From Pseudoalteromonas citrea (GTDB taxonomy: Bacteria > Pseudomonadota > Gammaproteobacteria > Enterobacterales > Alteromonadaceae), in assembly GCF_000238375.3 (NCBI RefSeq), contig NZ_AHBZ03000015.1:551535-615534 (forward strand): a DNA stretch of 64,000 nt. Direction: 5' to 3'. Each line of letters opens with the position of its first letter. Within the stretch, counting starts at the first letter, position 1. This document shows, one piece after another, positions 56,115 to 64,000 of the stretch. Under the pieces are notes generated by a model. It worked only from the letters and a program-made list of their open reading frames with translations, did not search any database and was not told the origin of the DNA. A program made the position numbers and the translations under genes.

Positions 56115-56980
56115 TGTTTAAATACCTGACATAACGCTTGTACCTTAGCTGTACGGTGGACTGACACATGGGTAACGAGCCAGAAATCTAGCTGCCAATA
56201 TAACTCATTTTCTAGTATTGGCTGCATATTCGTCGTGCGCTTGGCTATAGCATGCTGCATCCCGCCAATTCCTAAGCCGTGATATATTGCTCTTGTGGCT
56301 TCAGCAGTCTCTGAAACCCTCACACATACTTGTTTTGAGTCGATAACTTTATCTACCCATGAGAAATACGGCACCGTGTTATTAAATCCGGTTACACCTC
56401 CTACAAAATAGTGATTTGGCAATTCTGCAACTGAGTTTGGCAGGCCATACCGAGCCACATACTCATCCGAAGCATACAAGCCTGCACGCCGTGAACAAAG
56501 GGGCAGTACAACATAATCAGGATCTGTCGGTTTTTCTCCAGCTCGGATCGCAACGTGAGCTTGGCCATGATCTAATCGCAACTTCTGTTGCTTTAAGATT
56601 ATTTCTAGCTGAACGTGCGGGTGTTGTTGCTGGAATTGCAAACACGCAGGACTTAACATTTCCATTGCACCGCTCACCGTTGTTAATAACAAGCGCCCCT
56701 GTAATGTACTATCAGCGGCGATGATTGAATGTTGTAGTTGCCCCAGCGTATCATCAATCCCCTTCCCCACCTGTAATAACTTTTCACCCGCCTCTGTAAC
56801 TTTATAGCCACGAGCATGGCGATGAAATAACCGTGTATTTAACTGTTGCTCTAATTGCTCAACACGCCTAAGGACGGTGCTATGGTGAATATTTAATACC
56901 TTTGCCGCAGCAGTCAAAGTACCTTGCTTTGCTACGATGTAAGCAATATGAATATCTTGCCAATCCCCAATCTTATCCAT
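56096..56980 (-). CDS. LysR-family transcriptional regulator
   Basis: About 294 residues from the ATG at 56980; a GTG at 56992 would add four. N-terminal winged HTH (IAYIVAKQGTLTAAAKVLNIHHSTVLRRVEQLEQQLNTRLFHRHARGYKVTEAGE) then a LysR substrate domain. Group features resemble regulators that act on a single divergent gene; the divergent neighbour here is the phosphopantetheinyl transferase, about 110 bases away. Inducer unknown. Confidence 0.9.
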   Translation of the reverse strand: MDKIGDWQDIHIAYIVAKQGTLTAAAKVLNIHHSTVLRRVEQLEQQLNTRLFHRHARGYKVTEAGEKLLQVGKGIDDTLGQLQHSIIAADSTLQGRLLLTTVSGAMEMLSPACLQFQQQHPHVQLEIILKQQKLRLDHGQAHVAIRAGEKPTDPDYVVLPLCSRRAGLYASDEYVARYGLPNSVAELPNHYFVGGVTGFNNTVPYFSWVDKVIDSKQVCVRVSETAEATRAIYHGLGIGGMQHAIAKRTTNMQPILENELYWQLDFWLVTHVSVHRTAKVQALCQVFKHYFSAE

Positions 56981-57091
56981 TATCTCGACCACTATTCATT
57001 TAATCACCAAATATGGTACATTCTCATGCACTTTGTTGCGATATCACACTGAAAAATATCAGTGCTCATTAATTTAGGAACATTATTCAAT

Positions 57092-57784
57092 ATGGATACC
57101 CTATGTAGTTATCCTCAGGACCTAACGTTTACACCACAACTTCCTTATGCCTTTTATAGCTGTACCTTTACTAATGAACATTATACTGACAGCCAATTTA
57201 CAGCGCATCAGATCGATTTTCCAGCCAAACTGAATAACGCAGTCACCAAGCGTAAAGCTGAGTTTTTAGCTGGTCGTATCTGCGCCAAACATGCCTTACA
57301 GCGCATTGACATTAAGGGTGTCCAAATTATCAGTGGAGAAGATCGCGCACCAATATGGCCTGAAGGTATTAAAGGCAGTATTACTCATACCCAAGGTATT
57401 GCCATTGCAATGTGCTCTGGCGATACAGGGCTCAAGGGGCTTGGTATTGATGTCGAACGCTTTATGGGTGATGAGCAAGAACAAAAGTTACAAACACAAA
57501 TATTACACCCAGAGGAAAATAGTGCTTTTGTTTCGCTCTCATTAACTACCGCGAATCCACTAACCCTCATTTTTTCTGCCAAAGAAAGTATTTATAAAGC
57601 ACTATATCCAAGTGTCGGTAAATTTTTTGGGTTCGACGCGGTTAAACTCATTAATTTTACCAGCAATGAACTGAACTTTGTTATTGTTGAGCAATTATCA
57701 ACTGAGCTTCCAGTAGGTAAACAAATCACTGTACGCTATCAATTGAGTAAGAATTTAGTATTTACTGAGTGCGAATATAAATAG
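57092..57784 (+). CDS. 4'-phosphopantetheinyl transferase, Sfp/EntD type
   Basis: 230 residues from the ATG at 57092; a GTG at 57062 would add ten. EntD-like motifs: KRKAEFLAGRICAKHAL, RAPIWPEGIKGSITHT, GLGIDVE and FSAKESIYKALYP with the Mg-binding Asp/Glu residues. It attaches phosphopantetheine to carrier proteins of siderophore or other non-ribosomal/polyketide pathways, none of which is in this window. Divergent from a LysR gene; terminator follows. Confidence 0.92.
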   Translation: MDTLCSYPQDLTFTPQLPYAFYSCTFTNEHYTDSQFTAHQIDFPAKLNNAVTKRKAEFLAGRICAKHALQRIDIKGVQIISGEDRAPIWPEGIKGSITHTQGIAIAMCSGDTGLKGLGIDVERFMGDEQEQKLQTQILHPEENSAFVSLSLTTANPLTLIFSAKESIYKALYPSVGKFFGFDAVKLINFTSNELNFVIVEQLSTELPVGKQITVRYQLSKNLVFTECEYK

Positions 57785-57795
57785 AAGACCACAAC

Positions 57796-57827
57796 AAAAA
57801 AACCAGCCTATCAAAGGCTGGTTTTTA
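57796..57827. terminator. Bidirectional terminator
   Basis: Stem aaaaaccagcc / ggctggttttt with a seven-base loop between the convergent transferase and OmpA-like genes; flanking A and T runs serve both strands. Confidence 0.9.
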
Positions 57828-57844
57828 TAAAGATAAATCGACTA

Positions 57845-58894
57845 CTAATTACGCTTTACTTTCACACGTTCAGTAACAGCGATTGACGCTTCTACGCGGC
57901 GGTTTTCAGCATGTGCCGCTAATGTATTCGCCGTATTGAGCAGGCGTTCTTCACCATACCCGACCGTTGAGATTCGCTGTGCATCAATCCCTTTACTAAT
58001 CAACTGCTTCGCAACCTTGTCAGCACGCTTTTTAGATAACCACTGATTGTATTTTGCTTCACCAACAATCGATGCATGGCCTTCTAATACCACTGACGCG
58101 TCATTGTGTTGTTGTAAGAAGGTAACCACGTCCTCTATATCACTTAAATAATCTGACGATACCGCGGAGTTATTATGAGGGAAACGTACCAGCAGCTTTA
58201 CCGTTGCATCTTTCTCAACGTATTTAGTGCAACCGTATGTATCAACCGCATCCGCCATTGGCGTATTCGCACATTTATCTCGCGTGTCTAACACCCCATC
58301 TTTATCTGAATCTTTTGCTCGAGCGACAGGCGCTGGAGTAGGTGCAGGCTCTGCCTTTGCGACAGTCTTCGTAGTGCCAAAGAAGTAGTTTATGCCCAAT
58401 TTGGCTCCAACATCAATATAACTGCGCTCAAGACCTTGATAGATTGACGTTTCAGCATTCACAAATAAATTGTCACTAAAATGATGACGGTAACCCGCAC
58501 CGATATTAGCAAAAGTATTACTTTCAAATGCCTCGACAGATTTTAAACCAAACAAACCATAAAATGGACCACCATCAAAGTGATACAGTCCGTCAATACC
58601 ATAGCGTTCACCGTCTTGAGAACCAGACCCTGTGCCAGATAAATCAAAATCCATATCAGCATACTCTAATCGCGCACTCCAATAGTCATTGAAGCGGTAG
58701 CCCAACTCGGCCCCCCAGCCTGTAGAGTTATCTACATCAACACCACCAGCGGCGGCGCCACGCACATTTTCCCAGCTTGCATCGTAATAATCACCAAATA
58801 CACCAAAATGTATTCCTTCTTTTTGCTCCCCTGCTTGCACTGTAGATACTGCAGCTATTGCAATTGCTAAACTAATTAATTTAAGTTTCATCAT
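57845..58894 (-). CDS. OmpA-family outer-membrane protein with thrombospondin repeat
   Basis: 349 residues. Signal peptide cut after VQA (about residue 21). Residues 25-175 form an eight-stranded barrel (alternating aromatic strands, GAELGYRFNDYWSARLEYADMDFD). A calcium-binding type 3 thrombospondin repeat (DSDKDGVLDTRDKC) links to the OmpA C-terminal domain (VVLEGHASIVGE, LSKKRADKVAKQLI, ENRRVEASI) that grips peptidoglycan. GGAAGA precedes the ATG. Long leader of about 70 bases is suggested by the promoter-like stretch upstream. Confidence 0.92.
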   Translation of the reverse strand: MMKLKLISLAIAIAAVSTVQAGEQKEGIHFGVFGDYYDASWENVRGAAAGGVDVDNSTGWGAELGYRFNDYWSARLEYADMDFDLSGTGSGSQDGERYGIDGLYHFDGGPFYGLFGLKSVEAFESNTFANIGAGYRHHFSDNLFVNAETSIYQGLERSYIDVGAKLGINYFFGTTKTVAKAEPAPTPAPVARAKDSDKDGVLDTRDKCANTPMADAVDTYGCTKYVEKDATVKLLVRFPHNNSAVSSDYLSDIEDVVTFLQQHNDASVVLEGHASIVGEAKYNQWLSKKRADKVAKQLISKGIDAQRISTVGYGEERLLNTANTLAAHAENRRVEASIAVTERVKVKRN

Positions 58895-59007
58895 TTCTTC
58901 CCATATTTCATCAACGTGAGCGCAGATCGCCCCTGAATTTGGCTTTATAATAGTAGAGCATTTCTTAATCTTTACTTAACATTTAAAGATATTTTAATCC
59001 TAGTTCT

Positions 59008-60789
59008 TTAGCCTAGCTGCCTACCAAATAAGGTACTGTATAACCCAGTTTCTCTTGATAAGGCTTGATGATTACCTGATTGTGATACAGTACCATCGTC
59101 TAACACATAAATAAGATCAGCTTGTTGTATCGCGCTCAACCTATGGGCAATGATAAGGGTTGTGCGCTTTGAGAGAAATGCTTGTAAGTTCAGATGCACT
59201 TTGCGTTCGGTTTCAATATCAAGTGCTGATGTAGCTTCATCTAGAATAACGACTTTGGGGTCTGCTAACACCATTCGTGCGATTGCTAAGCGCTGCTTTT
59301 GGCCACCCGATAAGCGCACGCCATTGCGACCTACTTTTGCTTCAAGCTGCTCGTCTAAAGCTTGAATGGTATCAGCCAGTTCAGCCACTTTTAGCGCTTG
59401 CCACATTTGCGCTTCAGTGTGTTCTTTACCCATGGTAAGGTTTTCTCGAACCGTCGCATTAAACAAAATAGGTTGCTGTAGCACCGTTGCGACGTTTTCT
59501 CGCACCGTATTGTAGCCAACGTCTTCTATCGCAGTGCCTGCAATATAAATTTGACCTGACTGCTTTTCATAAAGCCCCAACAAGAGCTGCACCAATGTAG
59601 ACTTTCCTCCACCGGATACTGCGACGACAGCCACTTTTTTACCCGCTGGAATATGTAACGAGACATTATTGAGTACAGGTTGCTCTTTGTGATAACCAAA
59701 ATCTACATTGGCAAAACGAATATCAATACCTTGCTGGTCAAATACTGACGATTTTTGTTCAGGTGCAGCGCGCTCTGTTTCAAATGCAAACACTTGATTC
59801 AACCTCTGTAATGCCGCAGAAGCGCCATAATATGCGTACTGAATACCCAGTAACTCTTGCACTGGCCCCATCATAAACCACAAGTAACCGAACACAGCAA
59901 AGATCTGACCAACCGTTAAATCAGCAAAGACCACCATCAACATAGCAATGGCTCTAAATACTTCAAAGCCCAACAAAAACACCGTGAAACTTAACCGACT
60001 GACGGCATCTGTTTTCCACTGTGACTGAATAGCATAATGTTTAAGGTCTCCTGCAGCTTCTTTAACTTGAGAAAAGTAAGCGCCCTCACGACGCACCGCT
60101 TTAAGCTGCGCTATCGCATCTAACGTCTCTACTAGCGAGGCTTGAAACGCTTCAAATGCCGCATTTTCATCTTTCTTTAAGTGCTTAATGCGTTTTCCAA
60201 ACTGCCGAGAAAAATAAATCACTCCGGGGTTTAATAGCAAAATGGTAAGACCCAAAGTGAAGTCAATCCACAGTAACACAATGGCAGTGCCAATTATCGT
60301 CAGTAGCCCAATCAAAAACCGTGACAAAGTCTGACTAATAAAGGTGTCTAAGGTTTCTACATCCGTGATGCATCGTGAACTAATGGCTCCGGCTCCTTGA
60401 GTTTCATATTCCTTGAGCTGCACCTTAGGTAAATGATTTAATAATCGCTCTCTGATTTTTAAACTAATATCTTTACCAATAAAGGTAAATTGCCGAGATT
60501 GCATGACCCCTAAGACGAGTGCACCAAGGCGCATTAACATCACCCCTAATAACACCACAATGATATATGCTGTAGGCTCTTGCCAATGTTCAGGTAGAAA
60601 CTGGTTTAAGACATCAATCGCCGCACCTGGGTGACCAAGCAACACCTCATCAACAAGCAGCGGCATCATCAATGGGATAGGGACACTGATCAATGCTGCA
60701 AAAAATGCGATGCAATGCGCAATGAACAATGATTTTTTGTGTGCTAATACCTGCTGTTTAATATCTTGCCAGCTAAGAGACTGTGTCAT
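59008..60789 (-). CDS. ABC exporter with fused membrane and ATPase domains
   Basis: 593 residues from the ATG at 60789, preferred since AGGA lies five bases upstream; an ATG at 60795 is less likely. Six membrane segments (about 20-310), then an ATPase with Q-loop VLQQPILF, signature LSGGQKQRLAIARM, Walker B VVILDEATSALD and H-loop IIAHR. Walker A reads AVSGGGKST: the first glycine of GxxxxGK is Ala. A half-transporter that works as a homodimer; substrate could be lipid or peptide. Sits after selO on the same strand, 15 bases away. Confidence 0.9.
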   Translation of the reverse strand: MTQSLSWQDIKQQVLAHKKSLFIAHCIAFFAALISVPIPLMMPLLVDEVLLGHPGAAIDVLNQFLPEHWQEPTAYIIVVLLGVMLMRLGALVLGVMQSRQFTFIGKDISLKIRERLLNHLPKVQLKEYETQGAGAISSRCITDVETLDTFISQTLSRFLIGLLTIIGTAIVLLWIDFTLGLTILLLNPGVIYFSRQFGKRIKHLKKDENAAFEAFQASLVETLDAIAQLKAVRREGAYFSQVKEAAGDLKHYAIQSQWKTDAVSRLSFTVFLLGFEVFRAIAMLMVVFADLTVGQIFAVFGYLWFMMGPVQELLGIQYAYYGASAALQRLNQVFAFETERAAPEQKSSVFDQQGIDIRFANVDFGYHKEQPVLNNVSLHIPAGKKVAVVAVSGGGKSTLVQLLLGLYEKQSGQIYIAGTAIEDVGYNTVRENVATVLQQPILFNATVRENLTMGKEHTEAQMWQALKVAELADTIQALDEQLEAKVGRNGVRLSGGQKQRLAIARMVLADPKVVILDEATSALDIETERKVHLNLQAFLSKRTTLIIAHRLSAIQQADLIYVLDDGTVSQSGNHQALSRETGLYSTLFGRQLG

Positions 60790-60804
60790 ATCCATCCTAT
60801 TAAA

Positions 60805-62244
60805 TTAGGTACCACAAAACGTATGGTAATTCGCACCTGAAGGAAGAGGCTCAATGAACGCTGACGTTTGCTGCTCGTAGTTGTAAGGGTCATTGAGTAC
60901 CGGTAGCCATTGCGTCAAAAAATCGCTACTGCCAACCTCCATGAACTGCTCGATCACTTGTTCAACCAATTGGTTGCGTGGCACAACCGCTGGATTTACA
61001 CGGCTCATTATTTTAGCAATGTCAGTACATTCAGCCTCTGCGATACGCAGCTGCCATTTTTTATACCAACCTGCTATGACTTCATGCACAATAAACAAAT
61101 TACTCGGTTTAGCCATAATAGAGTTTGTCAGTGCTGCAAAAGTATTAGTGTAGTCTAGCTTATGCTCGTTCATTAACGTCAATAGCTCAGATAACAACTC
61201 ACTATCTGACTCGCGCCACTCTAAAATACCAAGCTTATTCGCCCACATGGCTTTGTAAGCTTGATTAAACTTATCTGAAAACGTGCCAATGGCTGTGGTC
61301 AGCATATTTAATGCAGTGTCTTCTTCTGACTCCATAATTGTTAACAATGATTCTGCCAAACGGGCACAATTCCAGTTTGCGATATTTGGTTGATTACCAA
61401 ACGCATATCGACCCTGTTTATCTATCGAGCTATACACTTGATTAAAGTCAAACGCTTCTAACATTGCACATGGGCCGTAATCAATGGTTTCACCACTGAC
61501 TAAGGTGTTATCAGTATTCATAACACCGTGAATAAACCCGACTCTCAACCACTGAATGATTAACTCAATTTGCTTTTCACAGACAGCTGATAAAAATGCC
61601 ACCGTTCGCGCATCCCCCGTTTCAGTAATATGGGGATAATGAGAGGCAATAGCATGCTCCATCAATTCACGCATACCGTGCTTATCATCATTTAATGCTA
61701 AATACTGAAATGATCCAACACGTATATGGCTACTTGCGATACGGCTAACAACGGCACCAGCTACGGCTTGTTCTCTAAACACCGAGTCGCCTGTTGTCAC
61801 AACGGCCAAACAGTGTGTTGTCGGTACACCTAATGCAGCCATAGCACGACTCATTACATATTCTCTTACTGCAGGGCCAAGCGCACATAGCCCATCGCCC
61901 CCACGAGAAAAAGGCGTTCTGCCTGAGCCTTTTAGCTGAATATCTAAAAGTTGGCCCTGAGGATCGGTAAACGCCCCCAGTAAATGTGCTCGTCCGTCTC
62001 CTAAAGTAGGATTAAAGTGCCCAAATTGATGACCTGAATAGGCAAGTGCAACAGGCTCTACGTCTGGTAGAACGCGATTACCACTCAATAATTCTGCAGC
62101 CTCATTTGCGACAAGTGGAATTGCTAACTGGGTGACTAAATCATCATTCCATAACAACAATTCAGGCATCATGCTAACCTTTGGCCTACTGACTACAGAA
62201 AACTGATCACTGATATTTTCGTAACGCTTAACAAACGTCATCAT
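60805..62244 (-). CDS. selO: Protein adenylyltransferase SelO
   Basis: 479 residues, the E. coli SelO (YdiU) length. A pseudokinase that transfers AMP to Ser/Thr/Tyr of proteins in oxidative stress. Kinase-like features: ATP-binding ALAYSGHQFGHFNP and LKGSGRTPFSRGGDG, catalytic-loop GVMNTDN, and the DFG-like DYGPC. The penultimate-region Cys (YHTFCGT) is the position of the selenocysteine in human SelO. Two adjacent ATGs with AAGGAGAGAG upstream. Overlaps the Tag-like gene by four bases (ATGA). Confidence 0.95.
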   Translation of the reverse strand: MMTFVKRYENISDQFSVVSRPKVSMMPELLLWNDDLVTQLAIPLVANEAAELLSGNRVLPDVEPVALAYSGHQFGHFNPTLGDGRAHLLGAFTDPQGQLLDIQLKGSGRTPFSRGGDGLCALGPAVREYVMSRAMAALGVPTTHCLAVVTTGDSVFREQAVAGAVVSRIASSHIRVGSFQYLALNDDKHGMRELMEHAIASHYPHITETGDARTVAFLSAVCEKQIELIIQWLRVGFIHGVMNTDNTLVSGETIDYGPCAMLEAFDFNQVYSSIDKQGRYAFGNQPNIANWNCARLAESLLTIMESEEDTALNMLTTAIGTFSDKFNQAYKAMWANKLGILEWRESDSELLSELLTLMNEHKLDYTNTFAALTNSIMAKPSNLFIVHEVIAGWYKKWQLRIAEAECTDIAKIMSRVNPAVVPRNQLVEQVIEQFMEVGSSDFLTQWLPVLNDPYNYEQQTSAFIEPLPSGANYHTFCGT

Positions 62245-62939
62245 CTCTCTCCTTCTGCTGGTAGCAGATTATCACCAACACTAAAAGCCACTAACTGGCT
62301 TAACGCCTGTAAAGACCAACCACTTTGTTCAACAAGCTGATTAAAAAAACTTTGTGCAGCTAATAATGATTTTTTACTTTGCAACCCACCTTCGATGATC
62401 TCATGAGCGCGTAAATATGCCTCAACGTCCCGGCTTAACAAAAAGGTATCTTTACCCATAGCCCTCAGTGCAAAAGGTCCTGTATTTCCTCCCAACCTCG
62501 CACCATGTTTTTTCAAATATGCCCATAGGCCAATAATATTATCTGTTGGCCACTGTGCCACAAAACCAGTGAATGAGCTGTGTGATTGCTGAACTTCATG
62601 GATCATGTAACAGTTTTCAGGAATGGTCTGAACTTTCTTATAATTACGGACAATACGTTCATCCGACGCCTTTTGCTCTAATATTTCTGGTGACATCATC
62701 AATAACTTTGAAATGTTAAAATCCCAGAATACCGCTCGAAAGCCAGGCCACTTTGCGTTAATAACTGACCAATAAAAACCACTTTGAAAAACCTTTCGCG
62801 TAAACTCTTCTAGCCACTGGTCATCTGAGATAGTGCCTATCTCAGCTTCTGATAATGGACTACCAATTAATGACATTAATATTTTTTCTGAGCCTTTTCG
62901 CGCCGCAGCTCTTGTGTAAATATCCGAAAATGTTTCCAT
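62241..62939 (-). CDS. DNA-3-methyladenine glycosylase I-like protein
   Basis: 232 residues (Tag of E. coli: 187). QSGFYWSVINAKWPGFRAVFWDF and the helix-hairpin-helix-like end match the Tag family, which removes 3-methyladenine and related lesions. The zinc-snap cysteines and histidines of E. coli Tag are not found at the expected ends, so this is a zinc-free subgroup with a longer C-terminus (about 40 residues). Base specificity is inferred. Coupled to selO. No clear ribosome binding site. Confidence 0.8.
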   Translation of the reverse strand: METFSDIYTRAAARKGSEKILMSLIGSPLSEAEIGTISDDQWLEEFTRKVFQSGFYWSVINAKWPGFRAVFWDFNISKLLMMSPEILEQKASDERIVRNYKKVQTIPENCYMIHEVQQSHSSFTGFVAQWPTDNIIGLWAYLKKHGARLGGNTGPFALRAMGKDTFLLSRDVEAYLRAHEIIEGGLQSKKSLLAAQSFFNQLVEQSGWSLQALSQLVAFSVGDNLLPAEGER

Positions 62940-63012
62940 TGTTATATGTGATCCTATTTCGAAACCGATGATGATTATCTATAGTTAGAATAAAGCGTCG
63001 AAGAGCCACTCT

Positions 63013-63768
63013 ATGAGATTCATATTTAGTCTGATTTTACTGTTTAGTACTATTGTACAAAGTGAGCCCTTTACGAAGCGAGTCCATATTACCACAGGCC
63101 AATGGCCACCTTATATTGATCAGTCAAAAGAACATCAAGGCTGTGTAGCCTCTTTGATCAAGGATGTCTTTGCATTGTATGACATTGAGACCCGTTTTGT
63201 ATTTATGCCCTGGGAGCGGGCTTATCAAGATGGTATGAAACCCGAGTTTATCGGAAGTGCCTACTGGTACTTTAGTGAACAGCGTAGCGAGGACTACATT
63301 TATACCAAACACGCCATTACACAAGAAGTAAGTCGGTTCTACCACTTGAAAAGTTTACCATTGAAATATCAAACCTATATGGATTTAAAACCCTATATAT
63401 TGCTTCTTAATAAAGGCTTAACGTATCCAGAATCATTACACAAAGCCATCGAAAAACACAACATAAGAACCATTGAAGCAACCTATACGGATAAAAACTT
63501 CCCTTTGATCATACGTAAACGTGCCGATGTGATGATCATGGATGAAAATACAGCAAAAGTGTACAAGCAATCACTTTCTGCTTCTCAAAAAGCCGCGTTA
63601 GTAACACAAAAAACCCCCGCCTATGTAAAACGAGGGTTTTTACTCATCAATAAACAGAATAAACATTACGCAGAATTATTCAACCAAGGCTTATACACCT
63701 TATGGAAAGATGAAGTGTATACCCGTCGCTATGAGCAAGAGTGCTCTAAAATAAAAGCGCTACCATAA
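63013..63768 (+). CDS. Periplasmic solute-binding protein, SBP_bac_3-like (orphan)
   Basis: 251 residues with a signal peptide (MRFIFSLILLFSTIVQSE, cut near residue 18). Mature part shows HITTGQWPPYIDQSKEHQGCVASLIKDVFAL, FMPWERAYQDGM and YIYTKHAITQEV, a weak SBP_bac_3 pattern. No permease or ATPase nearby; same strand as nothing else in the window. GAAGAG precedes the ATG. A terminator-like inverted repeat falls inside its coding sequence at 63608-63645. Confidence 0.78.
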   Translation: MRFIFSLILLFSTIVQSEPFTKRVHITTGQWPPYIDQSKEHQGCVASLIKDVFALYDIETRFVFMPWERAYQDGMKPEFIGSAYWYFSEQRSEDYIYTKHAITQEVSRFYHLKSLPLKYQTYMDLKPYILLLNKGLTYPESLHKAIEKHNIRTIEATYTDKNFPLIIRKRADVMIMDENTAKVYKQSLSASQKAALVTQKTPAYVKRGFLLINKQNKHYAELFNQGLYTLWKDEVYTRRYEQECSKIKALP

Positions 63769-63870
63769 TTTATACTCAGTATCTCTAGAGCCAGAACTTC
63801 ATCAGGAAGAAGAAATAGGAGCACTGGTAAGTGTAGGAGTAACAAAGTCAGTAAGTATAATTACTCTGGA

Positions 63871-63888
63871 TCCTGACCTGCGTCAGGA
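63871..63888. repeat. REP-like palindrome 1
   Basis: tcctgac / gtcagga around ctgc, in noncoding DNA, flanked by tctgga and agacaac. Similar to the tcctga...tcagga extragenic palindromes I know from Alteromonadales genomes. Confidence 0.45.
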
Positions 63889-63942
63889 AGACAACGGTGT
63901 GGGCGAAATCAAAACACCACCTCTAAATACAAAACTTCGTCT

Positions 63943-63961
63943 CCCTGAACTGGTTTCAGGG
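63943..63961. repeat. REP-like palindrome 2
   Basis: ccctgaa / ttcaggg around ctggt. Same ccctga core as the first, in opposite context; together they look like a short bacterial interspersed palindrome cluster running to the window end. Confidence 0.45.
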
Positions 63962-64000
63962 TCCATAGGGTTTTTATTCTAAGCTTTCTCTAACCCTTTT

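Larger units (their letters stand above)
63769..64000. other. Noncoding right end with palindromes
   Basis: 232 bases without an ORF. It holds the two REP-like palindromes, a degenerate third copy (acttcatcaggaagaag near 63796) and T-rich runs. Whether a gene follows lies outside the window. Confidence 0.5.

Noticed and set aside
57092-57784. Possible siderophore or antibiotic cluster around the phosphopantetheinyl transferase
   Set aside because: No carrier-protein, NRPS or PKS gene lies in the window; the transferase stands alone.
62960-62985. Fur-box-like gatgatgattatc stretch upstream of the last binding-protein gene
   Set aside because: Only a partial match to the 19-base Fur consensus and no matching second half.

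Overview
The window reads as chromosome of a marine gammaproteobacterium of the Alteromonadales, most likely Pseudoalteromonas or a close relative. This is inferred from family-level likeness and gene order, since no search could be run. DNA is AT-leaning with compact intergenic gaps. I see no rRNA, insertion sequence, integrase, prophage, CRISPR array or origin. About 60 protein genes and four tRNA genes are supported, most of them core or lineage-typical rather than island-like.

Layout. 1-5.1 kb: TorF-type porin, aldo/keto reductase overlapping purT, FAH-family hydrolase, an iodotyrosine-deiodinase-like nitroreductase, rhodanese. 5.2-12.9 kb: a lipoprotein fusing an S41 protease to a class C beta-lactamase-like domain, a YiaD-like OmpA lipoprotein with a hairpin over its ribosome binding site, a periplasmic binding protein, chrA, a YbdG-like MscS channel, an acyltransferase. 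12.9-18.1 kb: speA and speE (polyamines), hemE, rsd. 18.2-24.8 kb: a block matching the E. coli fkpA-slyX-yheV-yheS-yheT-yheU neighbourhood, with a WD40 lipoprotein, a TIGR02444-type protein and a 47-residue membrane protein behind two FNR-like boxes. 24.8-30.4 kb: M19 dipeptidase, four tandem initiator tRNAs, cysQ-nudE, yrfG, a dimeric dUTPase, a redoxin.

30.4-44.2 kb: haem-containing fatty-acid cis/trans isomerase with a small acidic partner, SDR, VOC protein, a GGDEF-EAL membrane sensor divergent from an iron-binding-like periplasmic protein, unknown small genes, S4 protein, thioesterase, a FAD-dependent oxidase, a DUF4124 protein. 44.2-48.6 kb: cysJIH sulphite/PAPS reduction operon with a hairpin in each gap. 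48.9-57.8 kb: secreted two-module endonuclease I, a DUF3103-like protein, PepSY protein, EndA, second S41 protease with a small lipoprotein, LysR regulator, Sfp/EntD-type phosphopantetheinyl transferase. 57.8-64 kb: OmpA-like porin, ABC exporter, selO overlapping a Tag-like glycosylase, another orphan binding protein, then noncoding DNA with REP-like palindromes.

Themes. Sulphur assimilation is represented by cysJIH plus cysQ. Five periplasmic solute-binding proteins occur with no permease or ATPase beside any of them. Seven of sixteen tail-to-tail gene pairs overlap at their 3' ends. Several leaders carry inverted repeats next to the start codon. I found no clear new multi-gene defence or biosynthetic system; the best leads are regulatory (twin FNR-like boxes, RBS-covering hairpin) and unusual proteins (protease/beta-lactamase fusion, intact deiodinase triad).
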